From Diphasiastrum complanatum (taxonomy: Eukaryota > Streptophyta > Lycopodiopsida > Lycopodiales > Lycopodiaceae), in NCBI GenBank assembly GCA_029204225.1, contig CM055099.1, forward strand, positions 51,601,298 to 51,665,297: DNA of 64,000 nucleotides, read 5' to 3'. The notes beneath the pieces were generated by a model. It did no database searches. It worked only from the letters and a program-made list of their open reading frames with translations, and was not told the origin of the DNA. Numbering within the stretch: position 1 is the stretch's first letter; every line of letters starts with the position of its first letter. The position numbers and the translations under genes are program-made. Shown here piece by piece: positions 21,701-35,728 of this stretch.

Positions 21701-24700
21701 CCTGTCGAGTTGGTCAAACAACATAGGGTATTTATTCTTAATTGTGACTTTATTGAGGGCTCTATAATCTACGCAAAGATGCATAGACCCCTCTTTCTTT
21801 TTCACCAATAGGACTGGTGAGGCCCATGGTGAACTACTAGTCTGAATTTGGCCTTTCCCAAGATAATCTGTTAATTGCCTAGTTATTTCTTCATCCTCTG
21901 TTCGGCTGACCCGATACAGAGGTTTAGAAACAGGTGCTGTACCTGGTACTAGGTTTATTACATGATCTACCTCTCTGCTAGGTGGTAAACCATGTGGCAA
22001 ATCTTTAGGAAAAACATTTTTAAATTTAGACAATAAAGTTTCTAATTTACTGATTTTCTGCTGAATAGAACTGGAAATAGAAACTTCAGGAATAAACTGA
22101 AAGTCACATAAGAATACCTGATGGTCTTCGTCTCCAATTAGCTGACAGAGCTCTGAACTGCAGACCATAGGGCTGTTGGGAACATCATGCTCCCCATGCA
22201 ACTGGATCTCTCGGCCTTTATGCTGAAAGCTGAGGGTGTTCTCCTGATAATTTCTGTGGAGGGAAGGTCCTAAACTGTAGAGCCAATCTCTCCCGAGAAC
22301 AATATATGTTCGATCCAGGTGCATTATCTGAAAGTTTATTTCATCTTACCAAGATTTAACTTACTTACCATAGTTTTCCATATTTTTTTATCTTCACCCT
22401 TAGCTAATGAAACTATGTACCTATGCTGACTAGGTACTTCTGGTAGTTTAAGCTTTTTAACCAGGGTGTAGTTGATGAAATTATGGGTTGCCCCATCATC
22501 AACCATAACTCTTACTGACTGGTTACCAACTTTCCCATGCATACGTACTAGGTCATGCGGCCCAAAGCTGAAGGGTCTCGCTAGCATTGCAGAGGTCAGC
22601 TAGCAACAGTGTTCATGATCTTCATGATACACTTTGATCTCGGAAGCTGCCGAGTCACTAGGGAAACATACAGTCTGAACAAGATGAACTTGTTTTTTAT
22701 CTTTCTTATCTTTTTTAGTGAAAGGCCCCTTGGGACACTGTCTGACTGTGTGTCCCTTGCCCATACACACAAAGCACAAACGTTCTTGTTTGGCTTTCTC
22801 AAAATCATCTGGTTTTAAGGGCTGTATGAGTGAAGGGCGTTTCTGAGGAGCTTTACTTTTAAATTTATCTTGGTTCTTTCTTTTTAAAAATTTCTTTTTA
22901 AATTGAAAGTCTTTCTGAGAAGGCTGCTCAGAAAGTGGCTGTTGTCTCGCCTTCTTCCTACCCACTGAATCATCATAGATTTGAGCATATCTGAGAGCTT
23001 GCTCAAGGGTAGTAGGCGAGTTTTTCTGGACCTCTACTTTATATTCATCTTTGAGGCCACGGACAAATCCCCTAATTTTCTGATAGTCATCCATATTTTT
23101 AACCTTTAAAATTGCTTCTCGATACTGCGAGATATATTGGATGAGGGACTTGTCCATTACTGTTCTTTCCCAGGCTTCCCAGGCTCTATCAAGTTCATTT
23201 TCTGGTAGAAATTCTCTTAGGAAAGCTTCTTCAAAAGCTTTCCATGACCGGGGAGTCTGCCCAGTCTCCTGGAGATTTAACCACCACTTATAGGCCATAG
23301 GCCCTAAGGAAAGACTAGCCTCAATAGCTTGCAAATGGTCAGGGGTATGTTTAAGTGCTTGAATGTTCTTCCATTTGTTGAGGAAGGTTTGTAGAATATT
23401 TGCATTTCTATCCTTCTCTTCCCCATTAAAAGTAGGAGGTTTTAGATCTTTAAAAACACTGGGGTGAGACCGTAAAGTCTCACCCGAAACTGATGGAAGT
23501 GGAGAAGGGGATAACTGAGAAGTGGAGGGAAGGCTTCCTTTCGCAGAACTCAAAATCAAGTTTTTCAGTTCAGCGAACGAGTCGTCCACATTGGACTTGA
23601 AATTGGCTAACGCCAACTTAGTTCATCCACTTATGTTACCAATTGGAGAAAGTGCTCCTTGGTAACCAGTTCGTCGAGTTCTTCGGCGAACTGTTCCTGT
23701 TCTTCCACTTCCATAGGTTCCTTCCCTTTTCTGTAAGCCAAGGCTTCTGTTTCAAGTTCGTCGAAGCCTCTCTCCTGGGGTTGATCAGGTCCCTGAGGAG
23801 TGGTCATCTTCGGAACTGAAAGAGAGCTACCTTAACTTCTAAAGGAAAAAAGTCTGAAAGACTAATTTACAACTGCACAAGGGAAAGGAAAGATGACTTA
23901 GCTGTTTCTGAGGACTGTACTTCCAAAGAAAGAATGAAGAGGAACCCTTTCAGCTCTTTTCCCCAAGATTTCAGACCTGCTGTCCCGTCAACTGGCTCGT
24001 TTGCTTCTGGTTTGAGACCCAAAAAGTATTTCAATTTCTGATTTTGGTGTCTCTCTACCCTCGCTGGCTGGACAGCGACCTATTTGCTCCAAAAAACTTT
24101 GATTTAAAACCAAAAATGGTTCTGGAAATCAGAAAAGATGTGGGTACTGTCAATGCTGGATCAGCACCACTCTTCCTCTTCAAAATGTCGTTCTAATTCC
24201 CGAATCTGATGGCAAAAATCAAAGATAAAAGCTGAAAATACAGCGCTGGACCTGCTCTAGAAACTTTTACTAATTTCTATCTGACAGGCAAGTAAATCCA
24301 CCAAGGTTTCCTCAGTAGGAGACTGTTCCTACAGCGAGTCTCCTCTATTTCTTTCTGAGAACTTGAAGAAGTTCTGTGCAATCTAGCTACTTTCTCCACT
24401 GCTGAAAACTGAGTTCCCTAAGATGGAGATGGCTCTGATACCAGTGTAATAGATCCTAACACCACAGTAGGGCAAACACTAACTGATCCACCCAACCTTG
24501 CCTACTCCCTGATATAGAGTGAGCCCCTCCTAGCCCAGTGTGAGGACTGGTAGCATGCTACTGCCAAGTGTCGGCCACATGTCACTGACGTGGCCGACTG
24601 CACGTCAGGACCCAACTGGGGGCCCTATCCTGCTGACAGGGTCCCTAGGCTGTGTTAGGCCCGCCATAGCTATGGACCGTGCTGGGGCACACTACTCACA

Positions 24701-27700
24701 CTGTCTTGCCCTGTTGGTCATGTACGCTGGTCACGACCCTGACTGTGGTATCTGACCTATCTGTGTTCTCTAGGGTTCGGCACTGGCTACGAGCTCGTAA
24801 CAGATAATGTGAAGCAGGAAGACTCAACACTCTCTGGATGTATATGATCAACCTGAAAATAGCCTCAACTCGGAGTGGAATAACAACAAACTCAGCAAGT
24901 ATAATCTGGTGAGGAACAGATGGCTTGGCCCTGATCATACGTGCAAGCATACTGATCTGTAGACGAGAAATGCTAGTCCACTCTAACTCGGGAATCCCAC
25001 TGCACCAGGCCTCCGCTGCATACATAGCTGTGGGTGTAACAATGGTGTCAAATAGGTCACACTTACTCGGGGCATCCCGAATGTGCTTCCTAAAACAGAA
25101 ACGCTCGAGGCTAACCAACGAGGCATGACCCTTACATAGTCTAGCTATAGCGGCATGTCTCATACTGAAAGCATGACCAGTGAAGGAAACCCCCAAATAA
25201 GTATAAGAGGATACCACATCAAGTGGATGTCCCCCTAGAGTGAACACCTGTCGCTGCATAAAGGACCTGGAGGTATTAAAGATCATGATATGGGTTTTCC
25301 TAGTATGCACAGTCAAATCAAATAAGTCTCCAAAGACCTGTAATGTATCCAAATGTCGCTACAGCCTCGCACCAGAAGAAGAAAGCAATGCCACGTCATC
25401 AACATAAAGTAGAATGGAAATGAGTATATCACCAAGCCTGCAGCCAATACCACCATCCTGATTGATGGCCCTCTCGAGCTCATCAATGTACAAACCAAAG
25501 AGCGTGGGGGAGAGGGAGCAACCTTGCTTCACCCCAATAATACTCCTAACTCTCTCAGAAAGACCCTCCTCCGATCTGAAGCATCCCCAAACCTGCTCAT
25601 ATAGTGCCATGACCGCCAATATGGTATCAGTGGAGAAATCAAGATCCCTCAACCTCTGGATGAGCATATGACGCGGGACCGAGTCAAATGCTTTTCGAAA
25701 ATCCACAAAACAACAATAGACTCTTATGTCTGGACCTGGCCTCCTCAATGATAGCTTAAAGTGTGAACACATGATCAGTGGTGGAGTGCTGTGTCTTGAA
25801 GCCGGCCTGCCCTAAAGCATGTAGTAGACGTGTCTCTGCCTCACAACTGATCGATGTTTGAAGGACAGTGCCATAAAGTTTAGCCACAATGTGCCCAATC
25901 ATAATGGTACGATAGTTTTTGGGTTTCATGGGATCACCACTCTTATGAATGGGGTGGATGATATTAGTACACCAAGTGAGGGGAAATCCAGAAATGACGG
26001 CTTGATTAAGGAGTGAGGCTAAAATAGGTGAGAGTATATCAGAAGCATGGATCAGCAGTTGGGCCTCTAGGTCTTCTATATCATGAGCACGATGGGTCTT
26101 CATTTTCTCAATGGCAAGAGAAACCATAGTCGGGGTGAAAAAGGAGGTGGAAGGACGAGGAGATATGACAATCGGGTCAGTAGGAAAAGTATAGAATAAA
26201 GTGGCATATTCAGTCCAACAACATAAGTCTTTCAGCAAAGGAGGTGGAGCGCGAGGGATAAACTCACGCCAGAAAGCACCAGATGAGGAGCTATATAGAA
26301 GATCTACCAGGTGTTTCCCTTCAGAAGTGTCATAAATACGTTTTTTATAGCGGCAAGTATATCTATATAGGCGTTTGAGCTGGCAAAGATGGGGAGATGG
26401 TAACGGAGAGTTAATTTACGAATGGAGTTGCTTGCAAACATCATCATACCAAGGTTGATGAGGATGACGGGATTTCAGGCACTTGGATCTTTTACGATGT
26501 TTCGATAGGAAGGCCATAGAGGCAGCAATATGAAGAGCTGTGGTGAGGAACGATGCTTGGGAGTGGAGTGGACTATGGTAAGGAAAATCTCGGAGTAGGA
26601 AAGAGAGAGCATCTTGGTAAAGGTGTGTGTAGGCGTTATTAAATGTATACTTAGAGGCGCGATCCATAGGAGAGGGATTAGATGGGGAGTGATCAGGTGC
26701 TAAGCCCAGATTAATGGAAAGAAAGGAATGGTCAGATAATGTAGTGGGAGAAACAACAAAGTCAGATAGAAAAGGTATAAGAGATGGAGACCCCATGAAA
26801 TAATCCACAACACTATGCCCACCACTATGGGGGTGGCAAGTATAATCAGCAGATCTCGGCCAGCAGGATAAGCCATTGAAAATGACAAGCTCATTGGCCT
26901 CACCTAGTAAAAGAAAGTGCTCAGCATATGTAGAGACCGGGCCATCATCATCAACAGATATCCTATCAATCCCCATATCCATACTATCCATGGCATGTGT
27001 CCTCAAAGGATCATCAGTGATCATATGAAACTCTGTCTGTCTAGAAGAGGTCCTAGCGTTGAAGTCGACTCTGGTGGAAAATAGCAAACTGCCAGATACA
27101 AATCCCTATCAAGCCCAAAACTCCGGCCATGAAATCGAAGCCACATATAGCATGCATGCTCATCCTGTCGAGCCAAATCAATGATAGGCTGTATTGAGTC
27201 CCTGTATAAGCATGCAACTCCACCGGAACCTTTGCCTCCTACAGATCTAGTCTCTGATCAAAAAGCCGAAAACCATCTGAATCCATGAAACTCTGGTAGC
27301 CCTTGAAACTCACTCTCATGAGTCTCAGTGAAAAGAAGGATGTCCCCCTGTGTTATGAAGTCTACTAAATCTCCTGCAGCTGCTGAAGAATGGATGCCAT
27401 TACAATTCCATAGATCAATACGTAGATGATGTGGGTGATGTGGATGGGGATGGGGTCTCAGGCTGCTCCTACGCCCGAGAGCCCCAACTTCCTAGGCACT
27501 AGAGGTAGATGGACTACGATCCAAGTATCGAACCTGACCATCCCGATAAATAGCAAAACGTCCCAATGCTTTAGCCTCCTGAAAGACTTTTTTACGTTCA
27601 TGAACCTGGATAAAAGTAAGATCCTCATCCAAGAAATGTGTGCCTCTTAATTTAGACTTGAGTCTCAATACTTTGGTTCTTTCTTCTTTTGTTTTGAAAC

Positions 27701-30700
27701 GAATAATGAGAGTTGAATTGTCTTTTTTGGTACGCCAAGCATTATCCAATCCATTTGTATTGAAACTCAAAGTGGTATTTAAGAAGGATGTTGCTTCTTT
27801 CACAGCATCATGAGTGTCAAGAACACCTCGAACTCGAACATTGAGAGCTTTAGAATCACGTAATTTTTCTTCAGAGATGGTAGCTGAGATAACAGTAGAC
27901 ATATGAGCGGTATTACCTTCTTCTTTATGGAATAAGGAAGCCCAAGTATTTGTAGCCTCCTTATGTTCACTCAAGTGACGTTCTAGCTCATCGATTTTGC
28001 TTGTCATTGGGGATGGCGTTCCTTCCAATATCTGGATTTTCTGTTTGAGAGCCATATTGTCCTGGAGCAACATGGACATAGTCAGCTTAAGCTGTTGTAT
28101 TTCAGATCGTAGCGCATCCACCTCCGCTTTTAGGTAGGCTTCAAATGCTTTCCTTGGTCTATAGATGTCGTCTCTTGTAAGGAGCATTTTTGGTAGAGCA
28201 TGATAGGTAGGCAACAGACGACGAAGGAACCGAAGGGATGAATGTCCCCCCAACGATGGAGTCAACTGCAGCAGTAATGGAGGCATCCCTAGCAGCACTG
28301 GAGCTATTTTCATCATCGTTGGAGTCGGGTGGAAGCAAAGACATCGCTGGAGGTAGGAGCATTGCCAAGGACAGTGTTAAAACCAACGGTGAGGACATTC
28401 GTGTTGGCAGCAGCTGTATTGTCCACGATGTGGGGGCTGGCGACAGATGTGCTAGCGATGGAGATGCCAGAAACAACGTTGGAGGTAGATTACTGAGCGA
28501 TGGAAGCAGGGTCTGAAGCAGCGATGGAGGCGCTGGAGGCAGGTTCGCTGGAGGCAGGGTTTGAAGCAGCGGTGCCCAACTCAGGTGTGCGGGCGATGGA
28601 GACAGGTGAAGTGCCAGAATCGTTGGAGCGAGGTGGGGAGCGTGGAGAGATAGCTCCCCCACTCTTACGTGGAGCTGTATCGAGGGAGAGATGGAGGAAC
28701 TAGGTGGCCATCACCGCGAGATGGAGGAGTCGCGAGAGAGAGGGAGAGAGAAGAAGAAGAAGAAGAAGCTTTATTAATGTCTTTTCCATGCCAAAAGGCA
28801 TATAAGACTAAGGAAATACATGTCAAGTATGTGGTAACCATGGAGCGTGTAAACGCCTCCAAAAACTGTAATAAAGAAAAAAAAGGAAACATCTAGTACA
28901 AGTTAAGATAACTACATAAATGATAATCTCTGGGCATGGTAGTCAAATGTGTCCATGTCAAGATGCCAGGTCTGTACTGGCGCTGTAGAAGGATGTAATG
29001 AGAGCTGTAGCATGAGGAAGTGCAGGAGCCCGCTGACGTCGCCTGTGAACAGGAGCATGTATAGTGTGTCTCTGTGTAAGAGGTCTGGTAGGGCGTGTAA
29101 CTCTCGTGACCGCCTGAGGCTGGGTGATGCGTCGTCTCTGCATCCTAGGTCTGGGAATGTCGTCGCAATCACTGTCAGTCATGTCTGCATCAGAGCGTGA
29201 TCTCCGGCGAGAGAAGAAGGATGTAATCTGAGACTGTGAGTCTGGATAGGTGTGTTGAGCTGTCTGACATAGGTCCTTACGCAGGAGGGACATCTCACGT
29301 ATCATAAGTGCCACACATCTAGGGTCCTCATATGAGATGAGGGATCGTAATGTAACTAGTGTCTGACGAAAAAGGCAATGATATCGTCCTCTAATCTCAT
29401 AGTAAGCTGGACATGTGAAAAGGAAATGCTCCTCTGTCTCAACCATAGATAATGAGCATAACTGACAAAAACGCTCCTCACGTGGGGTACCCTGGAAGCG
29501 TCCAATCTCAATCGCCAACTGGTGTGAGGACACTCGGAACTGGCTCAGAATAAATCGGAGCCCATGAGATAGCCCTGAGGTGAGATAGTGTGGTAAAACT
29601 GGAAATCCAACTGTGTCTAGCTCCAGAAAGTGTGTCCTGTAATAGTCGGGTTTGACCCCGAGCTATCCCTGCCATGTCCGGCTCAGGTATGCTCTATAGA
29701 GAAAGCGTCAGATATACTCATGGGTGCCCGATGGAAGGTCTGTGATAGAAATCCCAAGTGTATCCAGTATCTGGGAGGCCTGAGAAAACCATGATAGTCG
29801 ATGCCCCTGATCATAAAGGTCTCGCGAGGAGGCAAGTGCCGTCTGTGTGTATCTCTGCTCATTTGTGGGTAACGTCATAATACGCTGAATATGTAGAATA
29901 AGCTGAAAGACGGCGGATAGCTGAATGGGAGGGACCGCGAACTCTGTCAGGATAATCTGATGTGGGACAGATGGCTTAGCCCGTATCATACGAGATAGCA
30001 TGAGAACCTGCAGTCATGAAATACTGGCCCAATCCGAAGATGTAAGACCTGCACACCATACCTCTGCTGCATATAGGGCTGTGGGAGTAACGAGAGTATC
30101 AAAAAGCTGACATTTACTCGAGGCATCCCGAATAAACCGTCTGAAACAGAAGCGCTCTAACTGGACAAGGGAGGCGTGACTCTTACCAAGTCTGGCGGAG
30201 GCTGCCTGTCGCATGCCAAAGATAGGACCTGTAAAAAGCACGCCAAGGTAAGTGTAAGAAGATACGACCTCCAAGGGTTGCCTATCAAAGATGAGTTCCT
30301 GGCGCTGCATAAAAGCTCTCGATGTGTTGAAAACCATAACTTTGGTTTTCAATATGTTAACCCCCAATCCCCATCTACTGCAGAAGGCATGAAGGCTGTC
30401 CAGCTGTCGCTGTAATCCCTCTCTGGAAGAAGATAGGAGGACCATGTCATCTGCATATAAAAGTATAGCAATCAAGATGCTCCCAAGCCTGCAACCTGTG
30501 CCACCGCATCCCTCAATAACTCTCTCAAGCTCGTCAATATATAGTCCAAACAGGGTTGGGGATAGAGAACAACCCTGTTTCACGCCAATAGTGCTCCAGA
30601 TGTGGTTTGAGATGCCGGTATCACTCCGAAAACATCCAAGGACTCTCTCATATAGTGCCATCATTGCTAAGATCATGTCAGTAGAAAAACCAAGATCACG

Positions 30701-32080
30701 TAGACGCTGAATGAGAAGGGATCGTGGAATAGAGTCGAAGGCTTTCCTGAAGTCAACAAAACAACAGGAGACCCGTTCTCTTCTGTGTCTAGCCTCCTCA
30801 ATAATGGCCCGAAGGGTGAAGATATGATCTGTGGTGGAGTAGTGTGCTCTGAAACCTGCCTGGCCCAATGCATGTAATCTCCTAGACTCTGCCTCAGAAC
30901 TGACTGTTGACTGTAGGATGGTGCCATATAACTTAGCAATGATGTGTCCAATCATAATGGTGCGATAGTTTCCAGGGTCCATGGGGTCACCAGTTTCATG
31001 AATGGGGTGGATGATGTTGGTGCACCAGGAGGAAGGGAAGCCGGAGACAACTGCTTGATTAAGCAAAGTGGCTAGGATCGGTGAAAGTATATCTGCAGCA
31101 TGGATTAATAGTTCGGATTCAAGGTCGTCAATGTCACGGGTGCGACAAGTTTTCAGTTTTGTGATGGCGGTCAAGACCATGTCCCGGGTGAAGAAAGTGA
31201 AAGTAGTCGGTCGGGGAGAAATGGAGATGGGTGTGTCCGTGGGTACAGTATATAAGGTAGTGGCATATGCAGTCCAGGTATGGAGGTCAGTGAGGGGAGG
31301 AGGTGGGGCACGGGGGATGAATTCTCTCCAGAAGGCACCAGATGAGGAACTACAAAGGGAATGGACTAAGTTTTTCCCTTTTTGAGTTTCATACGTCCGT
31401 TTCTTCCGTCGGAGGGCATAATGGAAAGATCGACGAGTTGCAGGAAGAAGGTGTGTATTATGCAATCTAGCTTGGGTAACTTGGAGATGGAGGATACGAC
31501 ACTCGGCGTCAAACCAGGGAGGTCGGATAGGGTGTGACGGAGTGGGTGGGCGTCGATGTGGTTTGGAGGGAAAGGAAAATGCTGCAGCGGTATGTAGTGA
31601 CGTGGTAAGGAAGATAGCTTGTGTCTCCAACGACGTGTGGTGGGGAAAATGACAAAGAGATGAACTGACGGCGTCCTGGTATGTCTTGATGTGAGAGCGA
31701 TCAAAGGTGTATTTGGGTGCACGAGAGATGGGTGGAATAATGGGTGGTTGGGAAGTCGGGATGGAGCCCATACTGAAAGATAGGAAGGAGTGATCGGAAA
31801 GGGTAGTGGGAAGAATGTGGAAATCAGATATAAGTGGGATAAAAGTTGGTGACCCCATGAGATAGTCGACAACACTGTGTCCTTCGCTATGTGGATGGCA
31901 AGTGAATTTGCTAGAATGTGGCCAGCAAGCAAAGCCATTGTAAATGGCCAACTCGTGAGCCTCACCCATCTGTAGAAGGTACTCTCCATAACTCGTGATA
32001 GTGCCCATCATATCCTAACCCCGATCTGTAAATCTGACAATGTCAGCGGAGAGATCAGTATAAGGAGACATGTCAAGTAT

Positions 32081-32157
<77 letters not shown>

Positions 32158-32334
32158 GTGAAAACCATGGGAGCGTATATAAACGTCTCCAAGAAAAACT
32201 ATGCATAAAAGAGAAATGAGTAATATAACTGTAAACTACAAACTGCCAACTGTCCATAAGTGGGAGCAAGAATAGCTGCCAGGAGTAGAGTAGAGTAGTA
32301 TCAGATAGTGTCAGATAGTGCTGCTGCTGAAAAA

Positions 32335-32386
<52 letters not shown>

Positions 32387-35300
32387 TACTAACGTCTTTT
32401 CCATGCCAAAAGGTATATAAGACAGATATGTACATATCAAGTATGTGGACCACATGGGAGCGTACGAAAAACGTTCCGAAAGTGAAAGAAAAGCATATAA
32501 TATAAATCTAAATACAATTACCAGTGTTAACTAAACCAAAAAGGTATAAAGCAAAAAATAGCTATGTATAATGGAAGCAAGCCGCAGATCATGTCCTGGA
32601 GGTGATGATGATACTGCTACCACTGTTGTTGCTACTACTGAAGAAAGATGTAATACAAGCTGCAGTGGGGAATGAAGAGACACGAAGCTGACCAAATATG
32701 AATCTGAGACCATGTAATAACCCAGAGTGTAGGTAATGTGGTAGAAGTGGGGACCCTGATACATCAGTCTCCAGAAAGTGAAGATGATAAAAGTCAGGTT
32801 TGACACCCAACTGACCATGCCAGGCTCGATCAAGGTAAGCTCTATAGATGAATCGTCTGATGTAATCATGGCTACCAGAAGGAAGTGTAGTGATAGTGAT
32901 ACCGAGTGTGCCAAGAAGTCTGGAGGCTTGGGAGAACCAAGCCAAATGGTAGCCCTGACTGTGAAGGCGCTGAGATGAAATGAGAGCAGCCTGAGTATAT
33001 CTCTGCTCAAAAGACTGGAACGCACTGACGTGCTGTATATATGTGATGAGATGGAGTAGGGCATCAAGGTACATAGGCGGAACCGCAAACTCAACAATGA
33101 TGATCTAGTGTGGAACTGAAGGCTTAGCCCGAATCATGCGTGAAAGCATAGTGATCTGTAATCGCGAGATACTGGCCCAGTCAGATGAAGTAAAACCAGT
33201 GCACCATGCAACTGAAGCATATAGGGCTGTAGGAGAAACAATGGTGTCAAAAAGCCGACACTTACTCGAGGCTTCTTGAATAGACTTACGGAAGGAAAAT
33301 CTCTCCATTTGGGCAAGGGAAGCATGGCCTTTCTTAAGCCTACTAGAAGCTGCCTGTCTCATACTACATATAGGACCAGTAAAACGTGTGCCTAAGTAAG
33401 TGCATTCACATAGTTCCTCTTGCTTAAGCAAGACCAAACCCTTTGAAACCTTTATCCATAAGCCAACAAGGTAAAATATAGCTGAGAAGTAAAATACAGT
33501 ACAATAAAGCACCATAAAGCAAGACTTATTTCAAGACATCCAGCTGGTACCTGCCACCATCCCACAACACAAAACCACACGAGTTAGTATGTGAGGAAGA
33601 CAGGTGTCAATGCTGAATGTCAGTTGTTATCCATGTACAAAATAAGCATTGCTACTTAACAACTTAGTTAGAATAAAAAAATCCTTAGTCCAATCTTCCC
33701 ATTCACTTTAGCGATAGACTAAGCCGTCATATTACCATATCAGGGCGAAAGCCATGCTGATCAGTGTAACTGGCGTTAGTCCATATCAATTACCAATCTT
33801 TAATATATATATATCAAATCAACGATAGGACGCTTGCTAAACATGTGCAAATCGTTTTCCCGAAAAGATTTTTGGGTTGAGCAAGAACACACGTACAACG
33901 ATATTAGGGCAAATCCATGCCATACTAACCCGTGGACCCATGAATGGGTCGTGTAATGGTGTCAAAACCCTTGAGTATATCCAGCTTCTATAGTCTCAAT
34001 ATATATGTTAGGGCAATTCCATGTCATTCTAACATTAGAGATTGTCACGACCCTTGCGCAAATCCATTCGTTCCAAAAGTATTTTAAGCCAATAACGAGT
34101 ACAATTACATGTCTTGGGTTAGGTCGATAATAGTTGTTTGAAACCTACCGTGTAAGCAATAAGAAAGCTACGTTAATACCAAAGCAAACTTATAGAGTTG
34201 ACGAAAACATTGTTTTTATAATGTATTTGATTAGTCGAGGTGGTGATATTCTTTGCTAGTATTGATATAGCTCATACCTGAATAGAGGTGAAAGCGTTAT
34301 CCTGTAAAGATGCCATGATGTATTTGCTACTATCGATTCTTCATGCATTGCCACAACAATACTTTATTGATGAGTTAAAATCATTAAAACATCTGCAGAA
34401 TGTCATCAATCAAAGCCAATACTATCTATCATGGTATGATAGGAAACAATGATTTCTTTGTTTGTTCTATAGGAGCATAAGGTAGAGGTGTAGTACCCGT
34501 GATTGGTATATGTTTCAATCCTAACGAATGATAAGAGTTAATTCTCGGTAGTGTAGACTGCAAGAACCTATCATAACAGAGTTACATTCCACTTTATGCG
34601 TTTATAGCTATCATTCAGCTAAGCGATAGTTTCAAAAAAAAAGATAAAGATGTCAGCAATCGCCGATCTATTAAACGTAGGGTGAGCATAAACCGATTCA
34701 CATAACCATTAAATTGCAATAGCAGCGATCAGTAGGAGCAAAATTACAGGTAGCTGTCAGCCGCATGCTACTGCAAAAAAATGCCTCATAAACTGGAATG
34801 GATTGTTTAAACCAAAGTGTCCGTGGTGCAGACATTAAGCTATCAATATTAAGCAATAAATGTGTATGCTGTTCCCACATTATATTTCTCTGACCATCGC
34901 TGGTTTTCCAGCGCACTACAGCATTCATACTTGTGAACTACTCAATCCACAATATGTAAATTTAGCAATCCTTCAAGCGATAATCATAAGCGGGCTACCA
35001 TCGCTGATTTTCAGTGCTGCCTTCGCTGGTATTCAGCGCACTATATCAAGTCTACTTGTGCATGTGGTATACGTGGAGTTGTAAATCCAACGATCAGTCA
35101 TCAGCACCCATCGCTGGCCATCAATCACATTAATACAAAGCAGAAACTTGTGCAAACCAAGTTATGTAAGGTTGTATGCAAGAAAATTTTTGTGCTGGTT
35201 GTCCGTGCACCCACTCACATAGTTGCTCATAATCTGAAATGTATAACCAAAAGTGAAATGATGAAAACTGTAAATAGATTCATACCTGCAAGAGTGCCTG

Positions 35301-35665
35301 AGCAATGCGATCGATTTTGTTGTAGATGGGCGCTGTCAAGCATTCATGAGCACTTTGAAAGCATAGGGAGAAAGAAGAAGAGGAGAATAGAGGAGAGGTG
35401 GAGAAATCTCAAAGAATGGCAGTGTATAAATAGCTAAAACGTAAGCTCACCATGAAATTTCATAGAATTGCCTTGTGTATGAAGCAAATCATAATAACCG
35501 TAGGATGAGACAAGGGTAAACTGTGACCGTTCGGTGAAGAGACTTTTTCAAAAAAATTCTTGCTAGAAAGATTAGACCATTTAGGGGTGTGCCTTTCAAA
35601 GGTATATTACCAAACATTTAGACAATTTAAAGCAAGAGGGGGTGATATGAAATTAGATACTATCC

Positions 35666-35728
<63 letters not shown>

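Larger units (their letters stand above)
19118..24638 (-). mobile_element. Ty3/Gypsy LTR retrotransposon (5.5 kb), inserted in a LINE
   Basis: Two 194-bp LTRs (19118-19311 and 24445-24638, TGTAATAG to GCTGACA on +). A primer-binding site, TGGTATCAGAGCC on minus, follows the right LTR after one base, and a purine tract AGGGGACCC lies at the left LTR. Order on minus is gag, protease, RT, RNase H, integrase, i.e. Gypsy order. Coding is broken at three or four points. No clear 5-bp target duplication is seen (GATAA left, GGGTC right). Confidence 0.92.
28769..32083 (-). mobile_element. LINE copy, 5'-truncated within the endonuclease (3.3 kb)
   Basis: From 32083 the minus strand opens inside the endonuclease ([18 protein letters not shown]), goes on through RT and a Cys-rich C-terminus, and ends in the family 3' terminus (stem-loop on + at 28788-28801) plus the purine tail. 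Both borders are purine tracts. This is the best preserved ORF2 of the window. Confidence 0.88.

Noticed and set aside
31068-31385. Plus-strand frames inside the LINE RT and Gypsy regions (for example 20780-21013 and 31068-31385)
   Set aside because: They are shadows of the minus-strand pol genes.
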